A DNA stretch of 64,000 nt. It comes from Streptomyces catenulae (GTDB lineage Bacteria; Actinomycetota; Actinomycetes; Streptomycetales; Streptomycetaceae). Shown one piece after another: positions 8,999-16,262 of the stretch. Position numbers and translations under genes: made by a program. The notes beneath the pieces were generated by a model, which searched no databases, was not told where the DNA came from, and worked only from the letters and a program-made list of their open reading frames with translations. Position 1 is the stretch's first letter. Each line of letters begins with the position of its first letter. The stretch is from positions 484,779-548,778 of the forward strand of contig NZ_JODY01000001.1 in the NCBI RefSeq assembly GCF_000718015.1, given 5' to 3'.

Positions 8999-9991
8999 AT
9001 GCCAGAGGTCACGCCCGAGCCCACCGCGCCACCCGCCGCACCGGAGGACGTCCTCACCGCGCCCCTCGTCGTGGAATTCCCCTTCACCCGGTCGCTCGGC
9101 CCCGTCCGCGGCGCCTTCCTGACCGGACTGCGCGAACGCACCGTCCTCGGCATCCGGGCCACCGACGGCCGCGTCGTCGTCCCGCCCACCGAGTACGACC
9201 CGGAGACCGGCGAGGAGCTGAGCACGCTCGTCGAGGTCGCCCCCACCGGCACCGTCACCACCTGGGCCTGGAACCCGACCCCGCGCCGCGGCCAGCCGCT
9301 CGCCACCCCCTTCGCCTGGGTCCTGGTCCGCCTCGACGGCGCCGACACCGCCCTGCTGCACGCCCTGGACGCGCCCGGGCCGGACGCCGTCCGCACCGGG
9401 ATGCGGGTCCGCGTCCGCTGGGCCGCCGACCGCACCGGCGCCATCACCGACCTCGCCTGCTTCGTCCCGGACGACGCCCCCGCCCCGGAGACCGCCGAAC
9501 CGGCGCCCCACCACGGCGCGTTCGACGACCCGGTCACCGGGATCACCGTCCCCGCCCGGCTCGACTACACCTACGCACCCGGCCGCGCCCAGACCCGCTA
9601 TCTGCGGGCCCTCGGCGACCGCCGCACCCTCGGCGAGCGCTGCCCGGTCTGCCGCAAGGTCTACGTCCCGCCCCGCGGCGCCTGCCCCACCTGCGGCGTC
9701 GCCACCGCCGAACAGGTCGAGGTCGGCCCCCGCGGCACCGTCACCACCTTCTGCATCGTCAACATCAAGGCCCGCAACCTCGACATCGAGGTGCCCTACG
9801 TCTACGCCCACATCGCCCTCGACGGCGCCGGACTGCCGCTCCACGCCCGCATCGGCGGCATCCCGTACGACCAGGTCCGCATGGGGCTGCGCGTCGAACC
9901 GGTCTGGCGCGACGGCAGCCGCTACCCCGACCACTACCGGCCCACCGGCGAACCCGACGCCGACTACGACAGCTACAAGGAGCTGATCTGA
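8999..9991 (+). CDS. Two-module OB-fold / zinc-ribbon (DUF35) acyl-CoA partner protein
   Basis: 330 residues, ATG at 8999 after AAGGAGT. Residues about 20-160 form an OB-fold module without cysteines; residues about 185-325 repeat the fold and add a rubredoxin-like zinc ribbon with Cys215, Cys218, Cys229 and Cys232 (CPVC and CPTC pairs). Proteins with this DUF35 architecture are obligate partners of thiolase-fold lyases, for example ChsH2 with Ltp2 in actinobacterial sterol side-chain breakdown. The next gene starts inside its stop codon (TGATG), which supports co-translation and a physical complex. The first, ribbon-less module is a duplication that most DUF35 proteins lack and may be a fused hydratase-partner domain. 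Confidence 0.88.
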   Translation: MPEVTPEPTAPPAAPEDVLTAPLVVEFPFTRSLGPVRGAFLTGLRERTVLGIRATDGRVVVPPTEYDPETGEELSTLVEVAPTGTVTTWAWNPTPRRGQPLATPFAWVLVRLDGADTALLHALDAPGPDAVRTGMRVRVRWAADRTGAITDLACFVPDDAPAPETAEPAPHHGAFDDPVTGITVPARLDYTYAPGRAQTRYLRALGDRRTLGERCPVCRKVYVPPRGACPTCGVATAEQVEVGPRGTVTTFCIVNIKARNLDIEVPYVYAHIALDGAGLPLHARIGGIPYDQVRMGLRVEPVWRDGSRYPDHYRPTGEPDADYDSYKELI

Positions 9992-11046
9992 TGCCGGGCC
10001 CGATCCGCGACATCGCCGTCGTCGCCTTCGCCCAGAGCGACCATGTGGCCGACAGCAGCGCGGTCTCCGAGGCCGAGATGGTGCTGCCCGTCCTCCACGA
10101 CGTCCTCGACCGCACCGGCCTCAAGGCCCGCGACACCGGCTTCGTCTGCTCCGGCTCCTCCGACTACCTCGCCGGTCGCGCCTTCTCCTTCACCATGGCC
10201 CTCGACGCCGTCGGCGCCTGGCCGCCGCTCTCCGAGTCCCATGTCGAGATGGACGGCGCCTGGGCGCTGTACGAGGCCTGGGTCGCCCTCCTCACCGGCG
10301 AGGCCGACACCGCCCTCGTCTACGCCTACGGCAAGTCCTCCCCGGGCGATCTGCGTGAGGTCCTCACCCGCCAACTCGACCCGTACCACCTCGCCCCGCT
10401 GTGGCCGGACTCCATCGCCCTCGCCGCCCTCCAGGCCCAGGCCCTCCTGGACGCGGGCCTGACCTGCGAGGACGAGCTGGCCGCCGTCGCCGCCCGGTCC
10501 CGCACCGCCGCCGCCGACAACCCGCACGCCCAACTGCGCGGCCCCCGCCCGCAGGGCGACCACGTCGTCGCCCCGCTGCGCCGCGGCGACTGCGCACCCG
10601 TCGGCGACGGCGCCGCCGCCGTCGTCCTCGCCGCCGGGGACCGCGCCCGCGCCCTCTGCGACCGGCCCGCCTGGATCCGCGGCCTCGACCACCGCGTCGA
10701 GGCCCACTCCCTCGGCGTCCGCGACCTCACCGCCTCACCCTCCACCCGCCTCGCCGCCGAACGCGCCGGAGCCTTCGACCGCCCCGTCGACCTCGCCGAA
10801 CTGCACGCCCCCTTCACCTCCCAGGAGATCGTGCTGCGCCGCGCCCTGGACCTGGGGGACGGCGTCGACGTCAACCCCTCCGGCGGCGCGCTCGCCGCCA
10901 ACCCCGTGATGGCCACCGGCCTGATCCGCATCGGCGAGGCCGCCGCCCGTATCCAGCGCGGCGAAAGCCACCGGGCCCTCGCCCACGCCACCTCCGGTCC
11001 CTGTCTGCAACAGAACCTCGTCGCCGTCCTGGAGGGGGAGTCATGA
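9991..11046 (+). CDS. Thiolase-fold protein lacking catalytic Cys and His (Ltp-like)
   Basis: 351 residues of thiolase superfamily fold. The region that normally holds the nucleophilic cysteine reads SHVEMDGAWAL (residues 84-93) with no Cys. The active-site motif normally NxxGGxxxxGHP reads NPSGGALAANP, with Asn304 in place of His. A C-terminal SGPC remains. The pattern fits non-condensing SCP-x/Ltp-type thiolase homologues that act as acyl-CoA retro-aldolases or as structural subunits. It overlaps its neighbours by one base on the left (TGATG) and four on the right (ATGA), so the three proteins are likely made in fixed ratio as a complex. Confidence 0.87.
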   Translation: MPGPIRDIAVVAFAQSDHVADSSAVSEAEMVLPVLHDVLDRTGLKARDTGFVCSGSSDYLAGRAFSFTMALDAVGAWPPLSESHVEMDGAWALYEAWVALLTGEADTALVYAYGKSSPGDLREVLTRQLDPYHLAPLWPDSIALAALQAQALLDAGLTCEDELAAVAARSRTAAADNPHAQLRGPRPQGDHVVAPLRRGDCAPVGDGAAAVVLAAGDRARALCDRPAWIRGLDHRVEAHSLGVRDLTASPSTRLAAERAGAFDRPVDLAELHAPFTSQEIVLRRALDLGDGVDVNPSGGALAANPVMATGLIRIGEAAARIQRGESHRALAHATSGPCLQQNLVAVLEGES

Positions 11047-12206
11047 GCAAGGAGCCCGTGGCCGTCGTCGGCATCGGTCAGACCGCGCACGTCGCCGCCC
11101 GCCGCGACGTCTCGCTCGCCGGACTCGTCCGGGAGGCCGCCCGCCGCGCCCTCGACGACGCCGCCCTCGACTGGCGCGACATCGACGCCGTCGTCATCGG
11201 CAAGGCCCCCGACTTCTTCGAGGGCGTGATGATGCCGGAGCTGTTCCTCGCCGACGCGCTGGGCGCCGTCGGCAAACCCCTGCTCCGGGTGCACACCGCG
11301 GGCTCGGTCGGCGGCTCCACCGCGCTGGTCGCCGCCAAACTCGTCGCCGCCCGCGTCCACCGCACCGTCCTCACCCTCGCCTTCGAGAAACAGTCCGAGT
11401 CCAACGCCATGTGGGGCCTGTCCCTGCCGATCCCCTTCCAGCAGCCGCTGCTCGCCGGGGCGGGCGGCTTCTTCGCCCCGCACGTACGCGCCTATCTGCG
11501 CCGCAGCAAGGCCCCCGACCACATCGGCTCCCTCGTCGCGTACAAGGACCGCCGCAACGCGCTGAAGAACCCCTACGCCCACCTCCACGAGGTGGACCTC
11601 ACCCTGGAGAAGGTGCGGTCCTCGCCCATGCTGTGGGACCCCATCCGCTACTCCGAGACCTGCCCCTCCTCCGACGGTGCCTGCGCGATGGTCCTCACCG
11701 ACACCGCCGGCGCCGCCCGCTCCCCGCACCCTCCGGCGTGGCTGCACGGCGGCGCCATGCGCAGCGAACCCACCCTCTTCGCCGGGAAGGACTTCGTCTC
11801 CCCACGCGCCGGGCGCGACTGCGCCGCCGACGTCTACCGCCAGTCCGGCATCACCGACCCGCGCCGCGAGATCGACGCCGTCGAGATGTACGTCCCGTTC
11901 TCCTGGTACGAGCCGATGTGGCTGGAGAACCTCGGCTTCGCCGCCGAGGGCGAGGGCTGGAGACTCACCGAGTCCGGCGCCACCGCCCTCGACGGCGATC
12001 TGCCCGTCAACCCCTCCGGCGGCGTCCTGTCCACCAACCCGATCGGCGCCTCCGGCATGCTCCGCTTCGCCGAGGCGGCCCTCCAGGTACGCGGCCGGGC
12101 GGGCGAGCACCAGATCGACGGGGCCCGCCGCGCCCTGGGCCACGCCTACGGCGGCGGGGCGCAGTTCTTCTCGATGTGGCTGGTGGGCGCCGACCGGCCG
12201 GAGTGA
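11043..12206 (+). CDS. Second thiolase-fold protein (SCP-x/Ltp2-like lyase candidate)
   Basis: 387 residues; ATG overlaps the previous stop as ATGA. Fold marks: VAVVGIGQT at the N-terminus, VHTAGSVGGSTAL where thiolases carry the nucleophilic Cys (none here), MYVPFSWYEPMW before the active-site region, NPSGGVLSTNPIGASG with Asn332 where the catalytic His would be, and GHAYGGGAQFFSMWL near the C-terminus. Known Ltp2 aldolases lack the same residues and use tyrosines to split a hydroxyacyl-CoA into a ketone or aldehyde and a shorter acyl-CoA with a DUF35 partner. I infer this role from operon position; a beta-ketothiolase is unlikely. Confidence 0.88.
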   Translation: MSKEPVAVVGIGQTAHVAARRDVSLAGLVREAARRALDDAALDWRDIDAVVIGKAPDFFEGVMMPELFLADALGAVGKPLLRVHTAGSVGGSTALVAAKLVAARVHRTVLTLAFEKQSESNAMWGLSLPIPFQQPLLAGAGGFFAPHVRAYLRRSKAPDHIGSLVAYKDRRNALKNPYAHLHEVDLTLEKVRSSPMLWDPIRYSETCPSSDGACAMVLTDTAGAARSPHPPAWLHGGAMRSEPTLFAGKDFVSPRAGRDCAADVYRQSGITDPRREIDAVEMYVPFSWYEPMWLENLGFAAEGEGWRLTESGATALDGDLPVNPSGGVLSTNPIGASGMLRFAEAALQVRGRAGEHQIDGARRALGHAYGGGAQFFSMWLVGADRPE

Positions 12207-12236
12207 CCCGGACCGGACGGCGCCCCGTCGGGAGCG

Positions 12237-14570
12237 CTACCGCGGCGCGGCGGCGTGCGGCCGGTCGGCGGGACGGTCCGGCAGCGGGATCTTCTGCGCC
12301 AACCTGTCGCCCTCGACGTCCAGATCGGGCAGCAGCCGGTCGAGCCACGCGGGCAGCCACCAGGCCCGCTCCCGGGCGAGGGCCATGGTGGCCGGGATGA
12401 GCGTCAGCCGGATGACGAAGGCATCGATGACGATGCCGACGGCGAGCGCGAAGCCGATCTGCTTGATCATGGGATCGGGGTTGACGACGAATCCGGCGAA
12501 GACCGCGACCATGATGGTGGCGGCGGCCACGACGACGGACGCGGCGCGGGAGAACCCGGCGCGGGTGGCCCCGTGCGCGTCCGCGCCGTGGACGTGCGCC
12601 TCCCGCATGGAGGTGACCAGGAACATCTGGTAGTCCATGGCGAGCCCGTAGAGCACGCCGGTGATGAGGACGGGCAGCAGGCTCACCACGGGCGCGGTGG
12701 CGTCCAGCCCGATCAGGCCCTGCAACCACCCCCACTGGAAGACCGCCGTGGTGACGCCGAAGGTCGCCCCGATGCTCAGCAGGAAGCCGAGCGTCGCCAT
12801 CAGCGGCACCAGCACCGACCGGAAGACCAGCAGCAGGACGATCAGGGAGAGCCCCAGCACGGTGGCCAGATAGACGGGCAGGACGTCGGTGAGCCGGTCC
12901 GACATGTCGAGGGCGAGCGCGGTGAAGCCGCTGACGCCCAGGGTGGTGCCGCTGTCCGCGCCGATCCGCCCGCTCCGGTGGCGCACCTCGGTGACGAAGT
13001 CCTCGGTGGCGCCGTCGTTGGGGCCGCTCGCCGGGACGAGCGCGAGGACCGCCGTGCTCCCGGCGGGGTCCATCCCGGCCAGCGACACCGACCGGGCGCC
13101 CTCGATCTTCCCGAGGTCGGCGGTGAGCGTGGCGAGCGCCGCGGGGGTGAGCGGACGCGTGGCGTCGGCGGGGTGCACGGCGATCATCAGCGGACCGTTG
13201 TACCCGCGCCCGAAGGCGTCGCTGACCAACTCGTAGCTCCGGCGCTGTGCGGTGTCCCCGTTGTAGCCGGCGCCCGAGGGCAGCCCCGACCGCATGTCGG
13301 CGGCGGGCAGCGCCAGTACGACGGGGATCAGCAGGGCGGCGGCGAGCGCCGGGTACCTGCGCCGGACCAGCCCCGCCGCCCACCGCGGCGTCCACGGCCG
13401 CCGGGTGGCCTCGGCGGACCGCGGCGCCCGGCCGCGCGCCGGGCGGATGCGTTCCTTGACGAGGCCCAGCAGCGCGGGCAGCAGTGTCAGGGCGAGCAGC
13501 ACGGCGATCGCGACGGTGGCCGCGGCGACCACGGCCATGGTGCTGAGCAGGGTGATCCCCACGACCAGCAGGCTGGTCAGGGCGATGACGACGGTGCTTC
13601 CGGCGAAGAACACCGCACTGCCGGCGGTACCGATCGCCCGCGCCGCCGCCTCGTGCGCGTCGGGCCCGTCGTCGAGGATCAGCCTGCGCTGCCGGACGAT
13701 GACGAAGAGCGCGTAGTCGATGCCCACGGCCAGCCCCAGCATCAGGGCGAGGACCGCGGTCAGCGAGTGGATCTCGAAGACCCCGGAGAGCGCGAACGCC
13801 CCGCCGACCCCGACCGAGACCCCGGTCAGGGCGACGACCAGCGGCAGTCCGGCCGCCACGACCGACCCCAGGGTGACCAGCAGGACGAGCGCCGCCACCC
13901 CGACGCCGACGACCTCCCCGACGCCGACCACTTCGGGCAGCTGCATCATCGACCCCGACGGCAGCACGTCCAGCCCGCCGGGCGCGGCCTGCTGCCGGGC
14001 GGCGTCGACGGTGTCCTCGACGGTCCCGGCGGGGAGTTCGAAGATCTGCTTGTCGAACTGGAACTGCAGCAGCGCCGCGGAGCCGTCGGCGGACACCGCG
14101 ACACCGGGCACCGGCTCGCCGCGCACCAGGAGCGGCACCGGCGCCTTCCCTGCGGAGGGATGCGGAGCGGCCCGGTCCACCGCCGCCCGGGCCTGGAGCA
14201 GCGCGCTCCGGCTGCCCTTGGCGGCCTCCTCGGCGAGGGTGGTGCGCGGGTCGACGACATGGTCGTGGCGGTGGACCGCGTCCACGGCCGCCAGCAGCGC
14301 GCCGCGGGTCCGCCCGTCACCGATCCGGGTGCCGTCCGGCGCCCGGAAGACCAGCATGCCCTGCCCGCCGGACGCCTCCGGCAGGGACGTGGACAGGTCG
14401 TCGATGACCCGCTGGGCCGGGGTGCCGTCGATACGCACCTCGTTGCTGATCTTGATCGGGTTGGCCGCCAGCAGCCCGGCGACGGCGGCCACCACGGCCA
14501 GCCAGCCCCCGATCACGTACCAGGGCCTGCCGTAGGCCCACCGGCCCAGCCGGTACAGCAGAACGGACAC
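12237..14570 (-). CDS. MMPL-family (RND superfamily) exporter
   Basis: 777 residues, twelve predicted transmembrane segments in two halves, each opening with one helix and a large extracytoplasmic loop and followed by a five-helix bundle. The proton-relay Asp/Tyr pairs of MmpL proteins are visible: AVGIDYALFVIVRQRR in half one and YGLAMDYQMFLVTSMREA in half two. The GTG at 14570 has a GAGGAGAG site upstream; the 20 extra codons before it look untranslated. MMPL proteins export lipids or antibiotics by proton antiport. It is divergent from a TetR regulator with perfect palindromes in its promoter, so expression is probably induced by a ligand of that regulator. Confidence 0.93.
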   Translation of the reverse strand: MSVLLYRLGRWAYGRPWYVIGGWLAVVAAVAGLLAANPIKISNEVRIDGTPAQRVIDDLSTSLPEASGGQGMLVFRAPDGTRIGDGRTRGALLAAVDAVHRHDHVVDPRTTLAEEAAKGSRSALLQARAAVDRAAPHPSAGKAPVPLLVRGEPVPGVAVSADGSAALLQFQFDKQIFELPAGTVEDTVDAARQQAAPGGLDVLPSGSMMQLPEVVGVGEVVGVGVAALVLLVTLGSVVAAGLPLVVALTGVSVGVGGAFALSGVFEIHSLTAVLALMLGLAVGIDYALFVIVRQRRLILDDGPDAHEAAARAIGTAGSAVFFAGSTVVIALTSLLVVGITLLSTMAVVAAATVAIAVLLALTLLPALLGLVKERIRPARGRAPRSAEATRRPWTPRWAAGLVRRRYPALAAALLIPVVLALPAADMRSGLPSGAGYNGDTAQRRSYELVSDAFGRGYNGPLMIAVHPADATRPLTPAALATLTADLGKIEGARSVSLAGMDPAGSTAVLALVPASGPNDGATEDFVTEVRHRSGRIGADSGTTLGVSGFTALALDMSDRLTDVLPVYLATVLGLSLIVLLLVFRSVLVPLMATLGFLLSIGATFGVTTAVFQWGWLQGLIGLDATAPVVSLLPVLITGVLYGLAMDYQMFLVTSMREAHVHGADAHGATRAGFSRAASVVVAAATIMVAVFAGFVVNPDPMIKQIGFALAVGIVIDAFVIRLTLIPATMALARERAWWLPAWLDRLLPDLDVEGDRLAQKIPLPDRPADRPHAAAPR

Positions 14571-14619
14571 CGCTCTCTCCTCGTCTCCGGTCGCCGTGCG
14601 TCCGGGCAGGGGCGCAAAG

Positions 14620-14644
14620 CGAGAGTCCACTCTCGAAACGAGAG
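14620..14644. promoter_or_regulatory. Overlapping palindromes, putative TetR operator O1
   Basis: CGAGAGT-CC-ACTCTCG (14620-14635) is a perfect 7-2-7 inverted repeat. Its right half also pairs with a further CGAGAG at 14639-14644, giving CTCTCG-AAA-CGAGAG. The block lies about +10 of the predicted MMPL transcript, a position from which a repressor would block transcription. Confidence 0.65.
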
Positions 14645-14645
14645 G

Positions 14646-14674
14646 AGGCTACCAAAGTGATAGTGAACTATCAC
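14646..14674 (-). promoter_or_regulatory. MMPL promoter overlapped by palindrome O2
   Basis: On the minus strand a -35-like GTGATA (14669-14674) and a -10 TAGCCT (14646-14651) are 17 bases apart. The perfect 8-2-8 palindrome GTGATAGT-GA-ACTATCAC (14657-14674) covers the -35 and spacer. It shares the pattern GAnAGT-nn-ACTnTC with the palindrome at 14620-14635, centre to centre 38 bases, so both are likely sites for the same dimeric regulator. Confidence 0.6.
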
Positions 14675-14725
14675 CGGATGATCCGGCGGGTAGTCTTCGT
14701 CGCCAGAGCAGGAAAGGAGTGGCAG

Positions 14726-15364
14726 ATGGCCACCAACGGCGACCGCGCCCCGCGGCGCAGAGTGGACGCACGCTCCACCGTCGAGCGGATCACCGCCGCC
14801 GGACGGACCGTCCTGGGCAGGGGCGACGGCTCCCTCGAACAGATCGCGGCCGAGGCGGGCGTGGGCATCGCCACGCTCTACCGCCACTTCCCCAACCGCG
14901 AGGCCGTCGTCCGCGCCGTCCTCGACGACCTCCTCGACACCGAGCTGCCGCCGCTCGTCGCGCACGCCACCGACGCCCCCGAACCCCGGCAGGCGCTCCA
15001 GGAGATCGCCACCCACCTCCTCGACCGGATCATCGAGGAGAAGGGGCTGGTCACCTTCGTCAGCAACTTCGCCGACGTCGCCGTCGACGTCCTCCAGCGC
15101 TTCGGCCGGTCACTCACCCCGCTGCTGCTCGCCGCCCAGGAGCAGGGCGGGATCCGCAAGGACCTCACCCCGGAGGACATCCCGCGCTTCCTGGTGATGG
15201 CCGTGGCCGGGCTCGCCGTCCCGGGCACCGCGCCCGCGGTCCGGACCCGCTACCTCACCCTGATGTTCGACGGCCTGAACCCCGCCCATGCGACGCCCCT
15301 GCCCCCGCTGGACCCCGGCGAGGACGACCTGCGCACCGCGGTCGACCACATCGCCCGCGGCTGA
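14726..15364 (+). CDS. TetR-family transcriptional regulator
   Basis: 212 residues. The N-terminal helix-turn-helix spans about residues 37-56 (LEQIAAEAGVGIATLYRHFPNREAVVRAV), followed by a SCO4850-like/TetR C-terminal ligand-binding helix bundle. The ATG at 14726 has AAGGAG 7 bases upstream; the open frame continues further left but would start inside the operator palindromes. Divergent from the MMPL exporter, so it most likely represses the exporter and itself until an effector binds. The effector is unknown. A -10-like TAGTCT at 14691-14696 could drive it. Confidence 0.93.
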   Translation: MATNGDRAPRRRVDARSTVERITAAGRTVLGRGDGSLEQIAAEAGVGIATLYRHFPNREAVVRAVLDDLLDTELPPLVAHATDAPEPRQALQEIATHLLDRIIEEKGLVTFVSNFADVAVDVLQRFGRSLTPLLLAAQEQGGIRKDLTPEDIPRFLVMAVAGLAVPGTAPAVRTRYLTLMFDGLNPAHATPLPPLDPGEDDLRTAVDHIARG

Positions 15365-15394
15365 CGCGACAACCGCTCCCCGGGCCGTCCGCCG

Positions 15395-15541
15395 TCACGG
15401 CCAGAGCAGACCCGCCGTCCAGCTCTCGCCGCCGGGCCCGTACGCGAGCCGGGTGTGACGGCGACCCCGGGAGCCCTGCCGGAACTCCGGGTGCGCGGCG
15501 AACCGCCAGCCGTCCGGACCGAGGTTCTTGAGGATCAGCAT
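15395..15541 (-). CDS. Possible small protein (48 residues)
   Basis: On the minus strand an ATG at 15541 opens a 48-codon frame whose translation begins MLILKNLGPDGWRFAAHPEF and ends GESWTAGLLWP. The composition (Trp, Tyr, Phe, balanced charges, few Arg/Pro runs) is unlike shadow frames in this genome and there is no other gene in these 340 bases. I see no good ribosome-binding site and the upstream frame stays open, so it may be the remnant C-terminus of a decayed gene rather than a full small protein. No family recognised. Confidence 0.45.
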   Translation of the reverse strand: MLILKNLGPDGWRFAAHPEFRQGSRGRRHTRLAYGPGGESWTAGLLWP

Positions 15542-15705
15542 CCGCGCCGACGGGCGGCCCCGGCATCGGCCGCGGACACCGTCCCCCGCCCCTGCGCACG
15601 GGCCCCACCGGGACGGCCGCCCGCCCGCGGCCCGGCCCCGCGCCCGCCCGCCGGGCCCCCGCCGCTGGGTCCGCCGACCGCCGTCCGGGCACGTACGATG
15701 GCGGC

Positions 15706-16206
15706 ATGTCCTTCCTCCGCCGCCGCAGCGCAGCCACGCCCGCCGGGCCTGACTTCGACGTCCTCGCCATGGATCCCGGGGACTGGCCGGGCAACCTCGG
15801 AGCCGGGCTGCTGCCCGCCCCCGACGGCACCTGCCAGGGCGTCTTCCTCCGCTACGACCTGTTCGGCGGCCGCGGCCCCGCGATGGTCATCGGAAACCTC
15901 CCGGAGGGTTCCCCGGCCCGCGAGCTGGCCGACGGCGAGGTCCCCTTCGAGGTCGCCCAGCTGCTCGCGGCGCTCGGCAACGACGAGCCGGTCGAGGTCG
16001 TCGAGAGCGAGGACACCCCCGTCATGCACGAGGACAACCTCCTCATCGTCAAGCGCATCAAGTGTTCCGAAAGCCGCGTCTCCTGCGTCCAGTTCGACCG
16101 CAGCGACGGCGTGCTGGTCACCATCGCCAGCTGGGACCGCCCGATCACCGACGACCTCTACGCCCTCCTCAAGCCGCTGCCGGCCGAACTCTTCCAGCAG
16201 CACTGA
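15706..16206 (+). CDS. Conserved hypothetical protein, probably leaderless
   Basis: 166 residues, acidic after a short basic N-terminus (MSFLRRRSAATP). No signal peptide or membrane helix. It has a predicted alpha/beta make-up with stretches such as VLAMDPGDWPGNLGAG and CVQFDRSDGVLVTIASWDRPI. The start is well supported: a -10 hexamer TACGAT (15694-15699) sits 6 bases before the ATG, the spacing expected for a leaderless transcript. I do not recognise the family; similar proteins are, from memory, widespread in Streptomyces. It ends in a 13-base-pair terminator shared with the convergent amidase. Confidence 0.82.
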   Translation: MSFLRRRSAATPAGPDFDVLAMDPGDWPGNLGAGLLPAPDGTCQGVFLRYDLFGGRGPAMVIGNLPEGSPARELADGEVPFEVAQLLAALGNDEPVEVVESEDTPVMHEDNLLIVKRIKCSESRVSCVQFDRSDGVLVTIASWDRPITDDLYALLKPLPAELFQQH

Positions 16207-16209
16207 CGC

Positions 16210-16249
16210 GCGCGGGGCCGGGCAGCGTCACCACTACCCGGCCCCGCGC
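16210..16249. terminator. Bidirectional terminator, 13-bp perfect stem
   Basis: GCGCGGGGCCGGG (16210-16222) pairs perfectly with CCCGGCCCCGCGC (16237-16249) across a 14-base loop. It lies between the convergent stops at 16206 and 16263. Confidence 0.8.
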
Positions 16250-16262
16250 CCGCAGCGGCCGG

